Part shown: positions 11,984-24,720 of the stretch, piece after piece | How the letters are laid out: every line of letters begins with the position of its first letter | Numbering within the stretch: position 1 is the stretch's first letter | Assembly (NCBI GenBank): GCA_027627225.1 | Contig: CM051029.1 | Coordinates: forward strand, 70,790,578-70,854,577 | Direction: 5' to 3' | Length of the DNA: 64,000 bases | From: Congeria kusceri | Lineage: Eukaryota; Mollusca; Bivalvia; Myida; Dreissenidae | Translations under genes and position numbers: made by a program | Notes under the pieces: model-generated | What the model was told of the DNA's origin: nothing | What the model saw: the letters and a program-made list of their open reading frames with translations, nothing else | The model's database searches: none

Positions 11984-12420
11984 ATAATAATAATAATATT
12001 AGTACTAATAATAATTATAACACTACTATTAATAATAAACTGTTATATGAATATCTTTTTGCTGCCCAGTGTATCATTTAATATTAAAAGGTCGTGCCCA
12101 CAATTTCATTTATATTTCACTTAATCTAGCTATCCGATGTACAATAGTTAAGTAGGAAACCTTTAAATGGAAAATATTTGTTTGGGAAAGTATAAATTAT
12201 CATTAAAATTGTCACTCCAAGAAATTAATGACCCTAAGTGCTATCGGTTACTGTGGAAACCGTGTTGATTTTCGTTAGAAATGTTTGTGCACCCTGTTAG
12301 AAAAATAGAATTTCAGAATATGCTATTGACTTGTCTAACACATTTTGAAACTAATTTTAATATCTTTATAAACAATGAAGTGAAAACAATTTGAAGAAAA
12401 CGAGATCGCCCTTACACTCA
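11405..12420. repeat. Direct duplication of about 270 bp flanking two microsatellites
   Basis: The block at about 11425-11700 recurs at about 12155-12415. Shared landmarks are CCTTTAAACGGAAAATATTT / CCTTTAAATGGAAAATATTT, ATGACCCTAAGTG, TATCGG, CCTGTTAGAAAAATAGAA and TTTTAATATCTT. Between them lie an ATC tract (11725-11850) and a CTA tract (11868-11982) followed by AATAAT. The two flanks have diverged visibly, so the duplication is not recent. No gene is seen. Confidence 0.8.
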
Positions 12421-13660
12421 TAATCTCCACAATCATGCAACAGCGTGTTATTCTTCACCATCATACTAATTATTTAAAAGCACTACACAAACCTATGTAC
12501 TAGTTTAAACTAACTTATCAGTATTTGTATGATATACCATATATTCATTTTAAAAGATTCTTAATCCATTTGTATAAATGGGCATTTTATTTTGCCGAGA
12601 AGAATGAAAGTTAAAGACAATTTCAAACAAATCACATTGATAATGCACTTCATAAAAGAAAATATTTTCTGAAATGCTCCACCATTATTGTTTATTTTCA
12701 GGTAAACCTGATACATTTAGCTTGGCCATGTCAACGCGTGAATTAAAACAAATTTAATTCTGCATTAAGTGCTGCAAAATCATGGAACATGAGAATGCTG
12801 TAAGTATGACAGCCAAATAAACTTTCTTTGATAAATGAAATAAAGGCCGTGGAACTTTGAATTTTCATTACGTAATCTTGTTTGGGGGCTATACAACTGC
12901 ATTTATTGGTACAAAAAAGATGATTTTTTCTAACTCATTCCAACAAATATTATCATATTAAGTGACATAATAAATACAAAAATAATTAATTACGGTAACG
13001 TATTGTAACAGCCGCATTTTTACAACCAGCAATACTTGCTTTCTGTTCCCTCCCATGTGGGAGCATAAATGCACAAAAACAGATGCCCCGGGGCTATAGA
13101 TCGACAGCTGTTTAGACAGTAGGGTGCTCCTCAATCTGTGATTGGAATGATATGCAGTTTGTTATCTTTTTGGAAGATAATAAAATAGGCTGAGCATAGA
13201 AACAATTTTTCAGATTTTTCATTGTAATTTAATTTTCTTTTGTCAAACAGAATTAATTGTTAATAAATCATTTACTTTAACGTGTGACTAAAACACATGT
13301 TGTAAAAACCTTACACTGCTTACTGATAGACAGGCAATACTGTCGTAATCCATGTTACCTTTGCAAATTGACTGAAAGAAACACACACAATCAATATATA
13401 TTTTTAATAAAATATAGTTATACAAATCAAATATTCGTAATCGTCGTTTTATATTCGAATATTTGCCGATATTCGAATATTCGGTTATTCGTCCATATCC
13501 CTCATTATTTTCAATAAATTTCTGTGCCAGTAGTGTTAGTTCGCTTCTGTATAAATAATGCGGTTTGCATTTTGAATTATGTAACACAATGTAAATATGA
13601 CAGTGTGTGAATATGTCGCCGTTATGTTTTTTTAACGTACTTAATTAAAAGGAACATGTT
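12420..13660. other. Intergenic stretch before the orphan C1q exon
   Basis: No coding exon is recognised. I looked for a first exon with the CPVC and coiled-coil blocks and did not find one. A short AT palindrome cluster built from ATTCGAATATTCG occurs at 13450-13490. Confidence 0.5.
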
Positions 13661-13672
13661 TGTATGCTTTAG

Positions 13673-14082
13673 AACTGTCGCGAACAACCCCAACTGTACA
13701 CTTCCGAGCTCGGACACCCGCGATCTACGCACCAAATGCTGGCCAAATTGTTGTGTTCAATCGAGTTGAGATCAATGAAGGTCAATGTGACGACAATGCG
13801 ACAGGCAAGTTCACAGAGTCTGTCGCAGGTATGTACGTGTTTTCCGTACAATATTGTATCGAGACGAACAAACGGGCGTTTCTACGGAGTGCACATGAGG
13901 ACGTTTTACTTCAAGCCTCGGCACACGATTCTCCTACCCACCAACAGTGTGTCACATTTCAAGCTTTTGCATCGGTCGCCATGGGAGACAAAATTTGGGT
14001 TGAAGTTACGTATGTGACAGAATTGTGTGACGAAGACCAATACAAGCATACGACGTTTTCCGGCTTCCTCAAACACACCTAA
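13673..14082 (+). CDS. Orphan C1q-domain exon
   Basis: A 410-bp exon begins after TTTAG at 13671-13672, in the same phase 1 as the second exons of genes A and B, and is exactly the same length as they are. It encodes a whole C1q domain without stops: TVHFRARTP, VVFNRVEINEGQ, AGMYVFSVQYC, GDKIWVEV and FSGFLKHT. The sequence is clearly diverged from A and B, yet the frame and conserved residues are intact, arguing for selection. AATAAA lies at 14221. No first exon with signal peptide and coiled coil is found between 5289 and 13673. It may have an exon I cannot recognise, be an alternative 3' exon for gene A's first exon (phases match), or be a recent orphan. Confidence 0.7.
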
Positions 14083-16346
14083 CACAAACAGGAATGCACG
14101 GAATGAAACTATTTTCAAATGTGACGTTAGATAAAGTACATATCGTCGACAAGAATACATAACTATATTTCGAAGTTCAATAGTCTAGAATGTACATGTC
14201 ATTAATGCAAACTTTTTAACAATAAATCATTGATTAATGAATATCATCATACAACATAATTTGGTTTATATGTCTCTGTCTGCCTTTACATTGAACGTTT
14301 TTAAAGTAATATGACATTTGAATCTGTTCCTAGATTTTATCGTACTTTTTCCTATGTGTTGTACTGAATCATTTCGTTAACTTCATGTAACATTTTATTA
14401 TTATATAATTTATATTAGAATAACGTCCAGTAGTAAAATGATATTGTACAATAAATGTGTTTGTTAAAAACAAATAGATTGTATACGTGTGTGGTGCATA
14501 GGCCTGTGAAATATTTGTGTTTGCCTTTTAATACCAAATTAGTGTTGCCGACACAAATACATCCGTTTTTAGGAATACAGATGTAAATTACGACAGCCTC
14601 GTAATTAGAAAAAAATAAGACAACTTGCAATAATACATATGTTTACAGAATATACTTTTGCCTCTTATAATTTTCAAGCTCGCATAATGTTTCGTAATGA
14701 TAAATGTTTAACAAAGACGTCAAAATATTGAAGCAAAATATGACGTAGGATCAAAATTAACATGGCGATGTCGTATACTTTAAAAAATACACTATAAATA
14801 CAAAAATCATACCAATGACGTTGAAAGTTAGTTGTTCTTTCTTGTCATAACATATTATTTTAGTACCAAAATTATCCGTTTGTACATAGCCATTTTAAGA
14901 AAGTTTTCGATGGCGGAAAGACATTCTCAACGTAAAATATAATAACAATTTAATATTGTTTATACTTAAATAATAGTTAACGCCTTCTCCTCTGTTGCGG
15001 CAGCTGGAGTTTTACAGTATTTATATTTGAGTATCTTAGAAAACATTGCAAAGATGTTAGATGCTATAACATATACACGCACGCTCACGTGCACAATCGC
15101 ATAAGCATATGAATACCATTTTCCAAATGGCCAGCTACATGGGGAATGTCATAATTCGAAGGTCTTATGCGAGTGTTTTGCTTCATCCATAAGTTATTTC
15201 ATACACATAGCTGGGGCTACAGGCCGAGTTATCTACACGACAATAAGAAACAAGAGTGAAATGGTTAGGTTATCTTGCACTGCATAACATATCATATTTT
15301 ATTGTGATAAGCCATGTTCAAGAATATTTATTTGTTTGAAGTATCCTATATGCACATTAATAGACTGAATATTAGCACTATTATACAAATCGGAATAATA
15401 AGGAACTATACGCACGATTTATTTTAATCGAATATAGGAATAATGAAACTCCAAAGAGTTTCAAAGACTGTAATATATGTCAGAGAAGAATAACACTGCA
15501 ACGCGTGTCATTCACACGCTATGCGTATTCATTACAATTTGCATCTACGGTACACATGTTTATTTCCATTACCGACTGTTGATTCTGATGGCCCGTTTAA
15601 CGGTTTCCATTATTTCCTCAAACAATACACGTTCTGGGCGACTGTGGACGTTTATGTGACTGGTTAGCAAGCTTTCATGAGGGACGATCCGCTGTCTCTC
15701 GTGGACTGATAAATGTGTCTGTTTGAAGCAAATGGAATTGCCAGAGTGTTGTTTAGAATAAGCACGTCGCTAAATGTAGGAGTCTTAACCATGGGGTGTA
15801 AACATCGAAAGTTTGTATATTACAGTGCTTGGCAACCTAATAGCACGCGAATGAAGAACAACAAAGTATGCAAAGTTATACCTCGAACGAATAGTATGGT
15901 TACAAAATTACTGTATTTTGTACCAAAATATTTAACTGCCATAATACATTCTTAAATCAACGCATACAAATATTTTCAATACAAATATATCATCCCATAA
16001 ATTATTAAACATATGAACGTTTAAATAAATACACTAAGTGCATTTATGACTTTATTAACATCGAGTATACAGGGCTTTTACGTGTTTTAGATTCTGGGAA
16101 AAATCCACGATGCTCTAAATGCCAATTACTGCCAGTTAAACGTTATCGTGAAGCAAATAAACCACTACAAAACCACAAATTCAATTAAAGTTATACATGG
16201 CGATACAACTGGTGTCAAAATGATTGCCGTACGAGTACCACTGTAGTACTATATATAAACATTCATTTTCAGTCTTCTCCCACCGCGGGATTGTTTTGCA
16301 TACATTAGATTTACATACTCCAATGTTAACAAAGCACTGAGCAACA

Positions 16347-17842
16347 ATGTCGGCATACATTATCTTTATTTTCTCCTCCATAAATGTGATTGTTTCCACG
16401 GATGCCAAAGAACCATCCTGTCCAGTGTGTTCCAGATTCGATTACGAAGAAAAACTACTGGAAAGAGTGCTCCGAAATGAGATGGCTCTGGAAAACACTT
16501 TGAAGGAAATAAAGGATACCAATGTTAAAGTGTCAAATGTGCTGGCAAATATGGATGAAAAACGAATGCTATTGAATAATTCTATAGAGGAGGCTACAAA
16601 TGCTATCCAGAAAACGGTACAAGACTATCAACGCCAGATCAACAACGTTTCGAAAGGTAGATATAGTAATTTTATTGCGTTATGATGTCTTTTACGTAGT
16701 CAATGTTCACAATGAAGTCAACCATTGCATTTGCTATTTTGTAGATCTATTACTACAAAGCCCACGCATTATTTTGGAAGAAAAGTTTTCATCATAGTAC
16801 GCATGTGTCGTTTTAATTTTGTTAATGTTTAAACAATGTAATAATTCTGATGAAGCGATTTATTTGTACATTGATAGAAAACTCATTTAATACGTTTGCA
16901 ATTATTTCATCAGAATTAGTAAATAAATACAATGTAGTTAACCGTTTCATTTGTTACAATTATAGATTTGTATTAACAATCCATGAAACGTTTTGTAAAA
17001 GAACTATTGCAAAAATTAATAAAACCAACATATAATTCATGCTTTTGTCGTTTTTATTTTGTTTGATTATCAATGATAAATTCTGATGGAGAATCATGTT
17101 TTGTATATTTACAGAACATTCGTATCAAGGGTTTCGACTTCATTTTGAGTTAATAATTGTCGGACACAAAAATCAAACATTGTTTTTATTAAAAACAATG
17201 TTTTAATACAATTCACGCACAGTTTGGGAAAAAACGGAGCTAAATTATATAGAAGTATCCATATGTCGTTTCTGAGATAGTATGCAATTATTGTGGTGGA
17301 TAATTATGTATGTGTATTTATATACTACTGATATACTGCGTTGTACCCTTCTTTAACTACAGTTAATAAATACATGCAATGAAGTTAAGCATTGCACGTG
17401 CTTACACGTTTGTTTATTCTGTATATTTATAGAACTACCGTATACAACCCCAACTATATTATTCCGTGCGCGCACACCCTCTACCACACTAAAACCGAGG
17501 CAAGACGTTGTGTTTACACGAGTTGAGGTCAATGCAGGTCAAGGTTACGACAAAACCACTGGCAAGTTCACCGCTTCTGTCGCCGGCTTGTACGTTTTTT
17601 CTGTACAATACTGTGCTACTTCAAACCAATGGGCGTTTCTGGGGATTGTGCAGGATGATAAGCTACTGGAAGCCTCAGGACACCAGGGATCTTCTAGTCC
17701 AGAGTGTATCACTCTTCAAGTATTCACCGAAGTTGACAAGGGAAACAAAATCTGGGTTATGTGTACTTCCGTTCCCACTGAATTGTATGACCAAGACGGA
17801 TACAGGCATACGTCGTTTTCTGGCGTCCTCATACACATTTAA
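16347..17842 (+). CDS. Secreted C1q-domain protein with coiled coil (gene B)
   Basis: Exons 16347-16656 and 17433-17842 join in phase 1 to give 239 residues. The donor is AAAG|GTAGAT and the acceptor TTTATAG|AACT, identical in position to gene A. The protein has a signal peptide (1-20), CPVC at 25-28, a coiled coil to about 103 and a C1q domain to the end, with no collagen repeat. It differs from A by a two-residue insertion in the coiled coil (LNNSIEEA against LPLEEA) and by few domain changes. One of these is YCATS in place of YSAAS, giving a cysteine that is also found in the orphan exon and the decayed copies and so is likely ancestral. Function by family is ligand binding as a secreted oligomer; the ligand is unknown. 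Confidence 0.9.
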
Positions 17843-18189
17843 AATGGCAAGGCGATTAGGTAACAATGATGCTCTTGTTATTCTCTAAGTAAAATTGTAT
17901 CTAAACGTGGCGTTAGATGATGTTGACATGTTACAATTGTTGTTTATTTCCTAAAACCTTACCATAAGTAGGTTATTATGTTTTATTTAAAATAGGTGAC
18001 AACAACTTTTGAATAGAAGAACACCATAAACAAAATATATTTTTAATATGTGTCAATTTTTGTTATAATTAAATATGTTATTGTAAAATATGGCAATTGA
18101 CTAATATCCTTTTTAAGATTTTTTTTCTTTATATATTTCACGATTGTAAAATGTCCAGTAGTTTGGTAGTTTATATGTGTGTGTTAGCA

Positions 18190-18206
18190 AATAAAATATT
18201 AATAAA
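18190..18206 (+). terminator. Polyadenylation signals of C1q gene B
   Basis: AATAAA at 18190 and again about 10 bp on, in the same position relative to the stop as in gene A and followed by the same GT-rich stretch. Confidence 0.6.
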
Positions 18207-20944
18207 TTGAACGACTTGTGGTACTTTGACCTGTGAATGTGTATTTCATTGTCTTTTTTATACCGAATCCGATAAAAATACGTCAAAAGTCTCGGAATAC
18301 ATATATAAAATATGACGCCCCAGCTGCTTTTGAAAATTGGTAGCCTATGTTTTGCTATCCTGGCACAAGAAATGACAAAATGTCAGCAGATCCCTCAAAC
18401 ATGTATTGAAACATTCCATTTCCACAAAAAAAACAGTGTATATCTTAATATTACTGTGAGTCCATGTACGTATTAGACGTGCTAGGTTTATTTATACATT
18501 TAACGGGTCTATGTCCTTTTGTTTATTATACATCATAGTACTTAAACCAAAAAATTATCCATGTAATTGTTACATTAAGTGAAGAAAAATATGCATAATA
18601 CATCACATGGCACTTAACCCATGTGTAGACGAATATAACGCACTCAATCTAACGCATTGTTGTATAATTTCTCTACTATTTATCATGTGATTTAGTGAAA
18701 ATTTGGAATATAAGTAAATAAATGATTCCTCAATGCCTCCTATATTTTTGTTATTCTAATGTATTTACTGCAAGATGAAAATAACTACAAATAATAAAAG
18801 TCACTTTAAAATAAAAAATATCACAAAATGACACCATGTAAAACTATTAACAAAAACATTGCATAGGAATTAAACAGTTGGTCTCAATTAAGCGATCACA
18901 CACTAAGAGACCGGTCTTTAACGGTCACCGGAAAAACTTTGCGAAACCGAAATTTCGCAAACTTAAGTACCGTTTTTCTTTCAGACATTACTACTTTACA
19001 TAACGTGTGCTTTAAAGTGTTTAATTGTGATCAATAATTGATGTTTTTCACATAAAAATTGCATTTCTTTCATTATGAAATTTTTGTGCAAAATTGGCTT
19101 TCCCATGGGAGTTTTTAATTTTCCCACGGGATTTTCATTTTTACATGGGATTTTAATTTTTTCCCATGGTATTTTTTCCCAAATTTTGTGTCGATATATA
19201 TGCATATTAGCGTTGTTAAATTGTTCGCACTAATTCTCGTTTGAAATTATTATTAGAAACAAAAATTCCACTTTTTAAATGGGAAAATAATCCAGTGGGA
19301 AAAAATGTTATTTTATTAAATAACTCGAAGACATTTCTTGGACTAGTTAAAACGTTGAATTGTTTTTTATTTCCTTTATTTCTAAATTTTTACATTTTGA
19401 ATTTTACCACTGAATTGTTTTCCCACTTCTGAAAGTGGGAAATTTTTTCCCACTTTTGAAATGGGAAAATTTTCACACTTTTTTAAATGGGATTATTTTA
19501 TTTTGAAAGAAAATGTGTATTATCTCATGTGCTATCTGCGTTATGTATTACTGATTAAAGTATGATATTCAGCGTCTAAATTATCGGAATTCCATTGTTT
19601 AAACGCATGATAAGTAGTGTAGAATTTATGATACCGCGGTCGAGCGCAGATAACTGCGCTTGACCGATACCTTACATTTTGTTTCAGCTAGTTATAATAT
19701 TAACGTGTAAATACAATTATTGCATATTATGCTTAATTCGAACGTCGATTCATTTTGTCATCTATCAATTAGTCAATGATAAAATGAGGTTAGTTTCATT
19801 TTCATACTGTAAAGGTTTTTTCGTGAAACCCGAGAAAACGTTTAAATTTGGTACACACGTTATTCCACTCAGTTGATGACGACACTCAAATAATGAAATT
19901 TACGAGTAATTAAATTACCGCATGTCATGTACTTAATGTTATTCTATTATATATTTAATCATTTATAAATAAAAATAATAAAAATAACTTGAGATCTCTT
20001 GTAACATTTCTCAAGTTTGAATAAGTATTTACGAAATACATGTATGTGAATACAGAAACTAGAGTTGGAATGTTTTAAATCGATTGCTGCTAAAATAGAA
20101 TTGTAAAAGAAATTTTAAACTTTAAACAGTGTACATAATATCAATTTCTTGATCATTAGTTACAGCATATTTCAAATAGCTATACTTTGATTAGTCAAAC
20201 ATACGCAACAAAGCTGACCCGTTTTGAAACTATATATGTCTTTAATTTCCTTCTAATCGCCATAGAATTAAATACTACATGTTTAATTTAACGCGTATAT
20301 CAGAAACCATCAACACTTGTAAATCCAATGGCTGTGTTGCCGCACTTTAGCTCAATACGTAACATAGCGCAGTTTACCGGTATTACTGGAACTGCGGGGA
20401 CCTCTGGTACAGTGAAAACGTCTCTTGCCGCACAATTTGATTACTGTCAACGGTTCGAGCCTCGATGACCGGACCTGAGCAGACCACCGCGGGATCCTTA
20501 AACGCTCATACTGGATGTAGCCCGACACGTCTGTTTCCGAGAAAGACGCTAAGCTAGCAATGGCGCAACGCTACCTTACTAACCATGTATATTAGTATTG
20601 ATATATAGCAAAATGTCTCCTGGCCCACAAGTTCTCTACGCCATACGGTTAGAGCATCGATGCTTTGACCTAAACAGGCAGCCACGGGAACCTAAAGCGC
20701 TCCTACCGGAAGGGGTCCGACGCCTCTCGGCCGCACTGTTCCCGATAAACGCATTAATATAGTTTACATAGTCAAAACGTCTCCTGGCGAATAATATAAT
20801 TTAGTATAACGGGTAATATATATAGATATATACAGAACTTAATTATGACTCCCTATACTGAACATTCGGCAAACTAGTAAAAACCGTTATTCTGTTTTTA
20901 TTTGATTCATGTGACTTGTTTTTATTTGATTCATGTGACTGAAA

Positions 20945-21178
20945 TTGAAATTTCTTTTAATATAAACTTTAACCAAAAATCTATGTGATAAAGGGGCACA
21001 ACTCTGTCAAAAACTCTGATGCCGAAGTTGATGACAAAGTTATGTTCCAAGTTTCAAGTGAATAACTTATGTAGTTTTGAAGTAACAAAACTTTTGAATA
21101 TAAACTTTAACAACATTCAGACGTGGACGCCGGAAATATCAGGAAAGCTCACTTATTCGTCGAACAGTCGAGCTAGAA
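20945..21178. mobile_element. Short copy of a tandem-core element (about 1.5 units)
   Basis: This stretch shares AACTTTTGAATATAAACTTT, GGGGCACAACTCTGTCAAA, GTTCCAAGTTTCAAGTGAAT and the terminal GGAAAGCTCAC...GTCGAGCTA with the long array at 33770-35033. It ends with an imperfect hairpin (AGCTCACTTATTC / GTCGAGCT). It is a low-copy version of the same family and sits exactly at the edge of duplication copy B. Confidence 0.75.
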
Positions 21179-21487
21179 ATGATTAAATATGATACTTAAA
21201 ATTCACAAATAACTGATAGTGTACTTATTTCTCACAAATCACTTGTATTGAGCTGTTTGAATTAAGATAATACATAAAAAACATTTCTTGTGCGATATAA
21301 ACCTTGCTATGGGTACTTCTACCATTTTGTTCTTTAAAATGGCGTAGGATCAAAAATCGCCAACAGCCATCGTGCAGCCAAACACCCAATGACAGCTTAG
21401 ATATGGTACTTTCATAAAACCATAGTCCCGAAACTTTCCCCTGGGGGAGTGGGGGAGCACGTTCTATTTTCAGCTCAAAGTTTATCA

Positions 21488-21792
21488 CACGGGTTGAGGC
21501 CAATGAAGGTCAAGACTATGATAAAGTTACTGTCGCCGGCTTGTACGTGTTTTCTGTACAATATTGTGCCGCTTCAAACAAACAGGCGTTTCTGGTGATT
21601 GTTTAGGATGGCAAGCTACTGGAAGCCTCAGGACACCAAGGATGTCAGCGTTAAAAGTGTGTAACTCTTCAAGTATTCACCGCAGTTGACAAGGGAAACA
21701 AAATATGGGTTAGGCCTACAAGAACGATTGAATTGTATGAGCAAGAAGAACACCGGCATACTTCGTTTTCCGGCGTACTGACACACACTTAA
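21488..21792 (+). pseudogene. Broken C1q-domain exon
   Basis: The stretch encodes a C1q domain close to those of genes A and B (AGLYVFSVQYCAAS, LQVFTAVDKGNKIW, FSGVLTHT). It has lost 18 bp in frame after the GQDYDK block. It carries TAG in place of the CAG in VQDG (about 21604), and TAA after the GHQGCQR segment. The first 70 bp of the exon and its acceptor are missing, and no first exon lies upstream. Similarity to the intact genes is high, so the decay is probably recent. Confidence 0.85.
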
Positions 21793-21799
21793 AATGACA

Positions 21800-23560
21800 T
21801 CTCGATCTATTTGTAATGTTATTCTTCGAACATAATCAATAAAGCTGTGTGGAATCAAATTTCAATTTTGGGCATATATGTGTGCATTAGATAATTTTAT
21901 ATATACACTTATTAGGTTACTTTGTTTCTAATGTTTAATTGCTGCAATGTGTAATTTGATACTCTTCCGACATTAAATTATGCTTCACTAATTTTCCAAG
22001 ACGATTGTGTTTTGTGTTAATTTATTTTTGGCAAAATGTAAACATCTACGATAATACGTAACTTACTATGTACAGAACACCTATGGTACTACCATCGTAA
22101 CTGTGTCTGAACAAGACACAGTAAGTTTAACCACTTTATTTCCAGTATGAAGATTGGACAAAGCTGGAAGTACACACTATAGGAACCATGGTAAAGCTTT
22201 AGTTCCAATGTAATACCGTGTTCGGCGGGTAGTTTTTCCCGCTTTACTACCTTTGACATTGTGTACGTTTTTGTTGGGGTTTTGTCAAGCTCTGCATAGA
22301 AATTGATGTCATATTTAATGTGCTCAATTATTTCATTGACATTTTGACATTAGATTTGGTGTAGGTGGTATAGTTTAATGCTATTTTTAAAATATCTTTC
22401 TAACGTCGAAAGTACGCCATTCTCTCATATAACGTCACAATAATGTTATACAACAATCTGGCAAAATTCTTCAATTGCATCTAAAATAAAAAGTGCGTTT
22501 TATCTACTAGGAATTGAATAAAACGATAAGAACATTTGGCGTGGGGTGATAACCAACATAACCAACATTTTCTACGTGTATCTAAATGAAATATTTAAAA
22601 CATGCTATAGTTAGTCTGGTACAAATTTATTAAACAGTCAACGTAGGTTATTTTGAGCTATTTGCATTTAAAATACATACACATACACTTGAACCTTCTA
22701 TTAATGACAGAACCACTTGAAGCACATTTTATATCAAAAAGGGATAATATGTTTTTATATAGGCAACTATTTTTATATTATAAAATCAACAGCCTCACAA
22801 CTAAGTGATTGTTGTATCAAATTCTATGATAACATATGCACAATACGGGTTAAACACAATTACAAACTAAAAAGATTTTTGATTTTCACATGATAAAGAA
22901 ATATTAAGCATACATAATTATTGTATTGATACCAACTATCGCAGTAATTATATCGGAAAGCGTAAATGATTTTCGTCTGCCGAACAATAAAACAACATGA
23001 CGGAAAGTAATGCAGAAGTTGTGAATTGTGTATCGGCAACAGAAGTAAGGCTATGATTAATATAATAAGGCCAAAATAGTTGTTTCCGCTAACGTCTTGG
23101 AAAAAAATACGGTAGATAGGTACGCATAACTTTTTTTTCGTTAACTTTTTTTTCTTCGTCACTCGACAAGCTTTGATAAACTTCCGATTTAACAACTTTT
23201 TTAGTAATTGGTTATAACTTTTTTTTTTAACTTATTAAAACTAATAATAAAACAAAGACACACTTGATATTTTAAAGGTAGTTTATGTAAAGCATTTGAA
23301 AACCAAAGCAAAAGTTTCGAAGTTCACAATCTTCAGTTGTGACATGAGTTCCTATTTCCTGTTCCCATGCGGGCACATAGCTCTTGGTTTTCTCCCAATT
23401 TAAACACACAGAGATACTGTACAAATTAGTAGTTCTTCTATAGTGTTATTTCAACACTTGCACCTGGGAAGCCACAATGGTCACAAACATCCTTCCTTGA
23501 AGTTGAATTAAATGTGCAGGTATAAAAACATGTATAAATAGGGGTTTTCACAATTTTTGC
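21800..23560. other. Gene-free AT-rich stretch
   Basis: No exon is recognised. The 111-codon open frame on the minus strand at 22860-23195 has low-complexity Lys and Ile runs and no domain. A short inverted repeat TGTGTCTGAACAAGACACA lies near 22110. Confidence 0.4.
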
Positions 23561-23561
23561 T

Positions 23562-23790
23562 GGCGGTTCCGTGATCTAGTGGTAACGCACTGGCTTCACA
23601 ATCAAGGGGTCGCAGATTCAATCCCCTGCCACACCCTAACATACTAACTAGTTTTTCACATGAGACGTTAAACCGAGGTGATGTGTACTAGGTGCATCAC
23701 ACCGGGCACTAAAAGACACAGGGATGCCTCTGGAATGGGGCGTCTTCTGTTTCATACATGCCATAAATTTTTCAGGCCAAAACGGGACAT
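23562..23790 (+). mobile_element. tRNA-derived SINE
   Basis: The head reads like a tRNA gene: GTGATCTAGTGGTAACGCAC resembles an A box, TTCACAATC an anticodon loop, and GCAGATTCAATCCCC a B box, closed by an acceptor-like end at about 23635. It is followed by a body with GAGACGTTAAACCGAGGTG and GTGTACTAGGTGCATCAC, a core that I recall from invertebrate SINE families. The tRNA stems are imperfect, so this is a SINE and not a functional tRNA. The 3' limit is uncertain. Confidence 0.75.
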
Positions 23791-24529
23791 TGACATTTAC
23801 TCATTGTTGTCCATAATGTGTAACAATGTTCACGCGACGTAAACACAAGTTCTATTTATAGTTAAAATGCACATGCATTGCACGTGAACTCTGTGTTCTG
23901 CTAGAAAAGCGCGGGAAAATTATGCCGATATGTACAACGCCACGTCATCCGCATGGAAAGCGTGGGTGTACTGACCGCGATATAAAAAATGTGTAGCTCA
24001 AAGAATTTTGAAATCTTTACTTTTGTATACAACTTTCGTAGCGCGAAACAACTAAATTGGGTATCGGTATCTCGAATGATGGGCAGTACATACTCGATCT
24101 TTTGTCACCATAAACATTTCCTTTACAATAACCAACAGTTACGCAGCATCGATAATTTTATTGTCGTTCAGATAGGTTAGTATTGATTTATGACATACAG
24201 TTACTGTAAACAACCTCCACGTGTAGCGCGTTTTTCACGACCCATTGCTGTAATTTGGCTACGAATCAGAGCGACAGCCGAGAAAAGACGTTGCCATGGA
24301 TGACTTGCGCGATATTAGCTAATGACGTCAAACTGTTACACTCTGATGTTGCGCGGGTTGGGTAATTGTTTTTTTTCCAAAATACAGGTGTCAATGACTA
24401 GCATTGTAGGCGCAAAAATCCGGACCAAACCGGACAATAATTACTGCTCCTCTTTGACACGCGGCTGACGGGCATTGTTATCATAGAGACCAATTAAGAG
24501 ATTTACGATGTGAAGTTAATTGTTGACCC

Positions 24530-24720
24530 AATAAAGCACACTAACATCGATTTTTGTGGTTGACCGGGACACAATGCATCTGAGCGGGACGCCGGGACAA
24601 ACCTCGCGAAAGCGGGACTATCCCGGCGAGACCGAGACGTATGGCATGTATGCCTGTATCTTGCACTATCCCCCATAACCCAACTAACAAGTCTTCTGGG
24701 GGCGATGGCCATATGGCAGA
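24530..24720. repeat. GC-rich segment, probable dispersed repeat
   Basis: A GC-rich island in AT-rich DNA with repeated CGGGAC motifs (GAGCGGGACGCCGGGAC, AAAGCGGGACTATCCCGGCG). The 90-codon minus-strand frame across it has no domain that I recognise. The rest of 23800-25790 shows nothing. Confidence 0.35.

Larger units (their letters stand above)
14785..20940. repeat. Segmental duplication, copy B
   Basis: This block matches 2265-8100 and 9660-9740 in order and orientation, about 12.5 kb downstream. Copy-specific changes include a hairpin-like insert at about 17181-17200, an insert of roughly 60 bp near 18455-18515 and an insert of about 100 bp near 18860-18955. The region equivalent to 8110-9655 of copy A is mostly missing. 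The upstream 1.5 kb and the intron are as conserved as the exons to the eye, which points to a fairly recent event. Confidence 0.9.

Noticed and set aside
10964..12124. Poly-His, poly-Ser, poly-Thr and poly-Leu open frames
   Set aside because: They are translations of ATC and CTA arrays in several frames, with no flanking domain or codon bias.
23562..23635. Functional tRNA gene
   Set aside because: Stems do not pair well, the B box is degenerate, and a SINE body follows.
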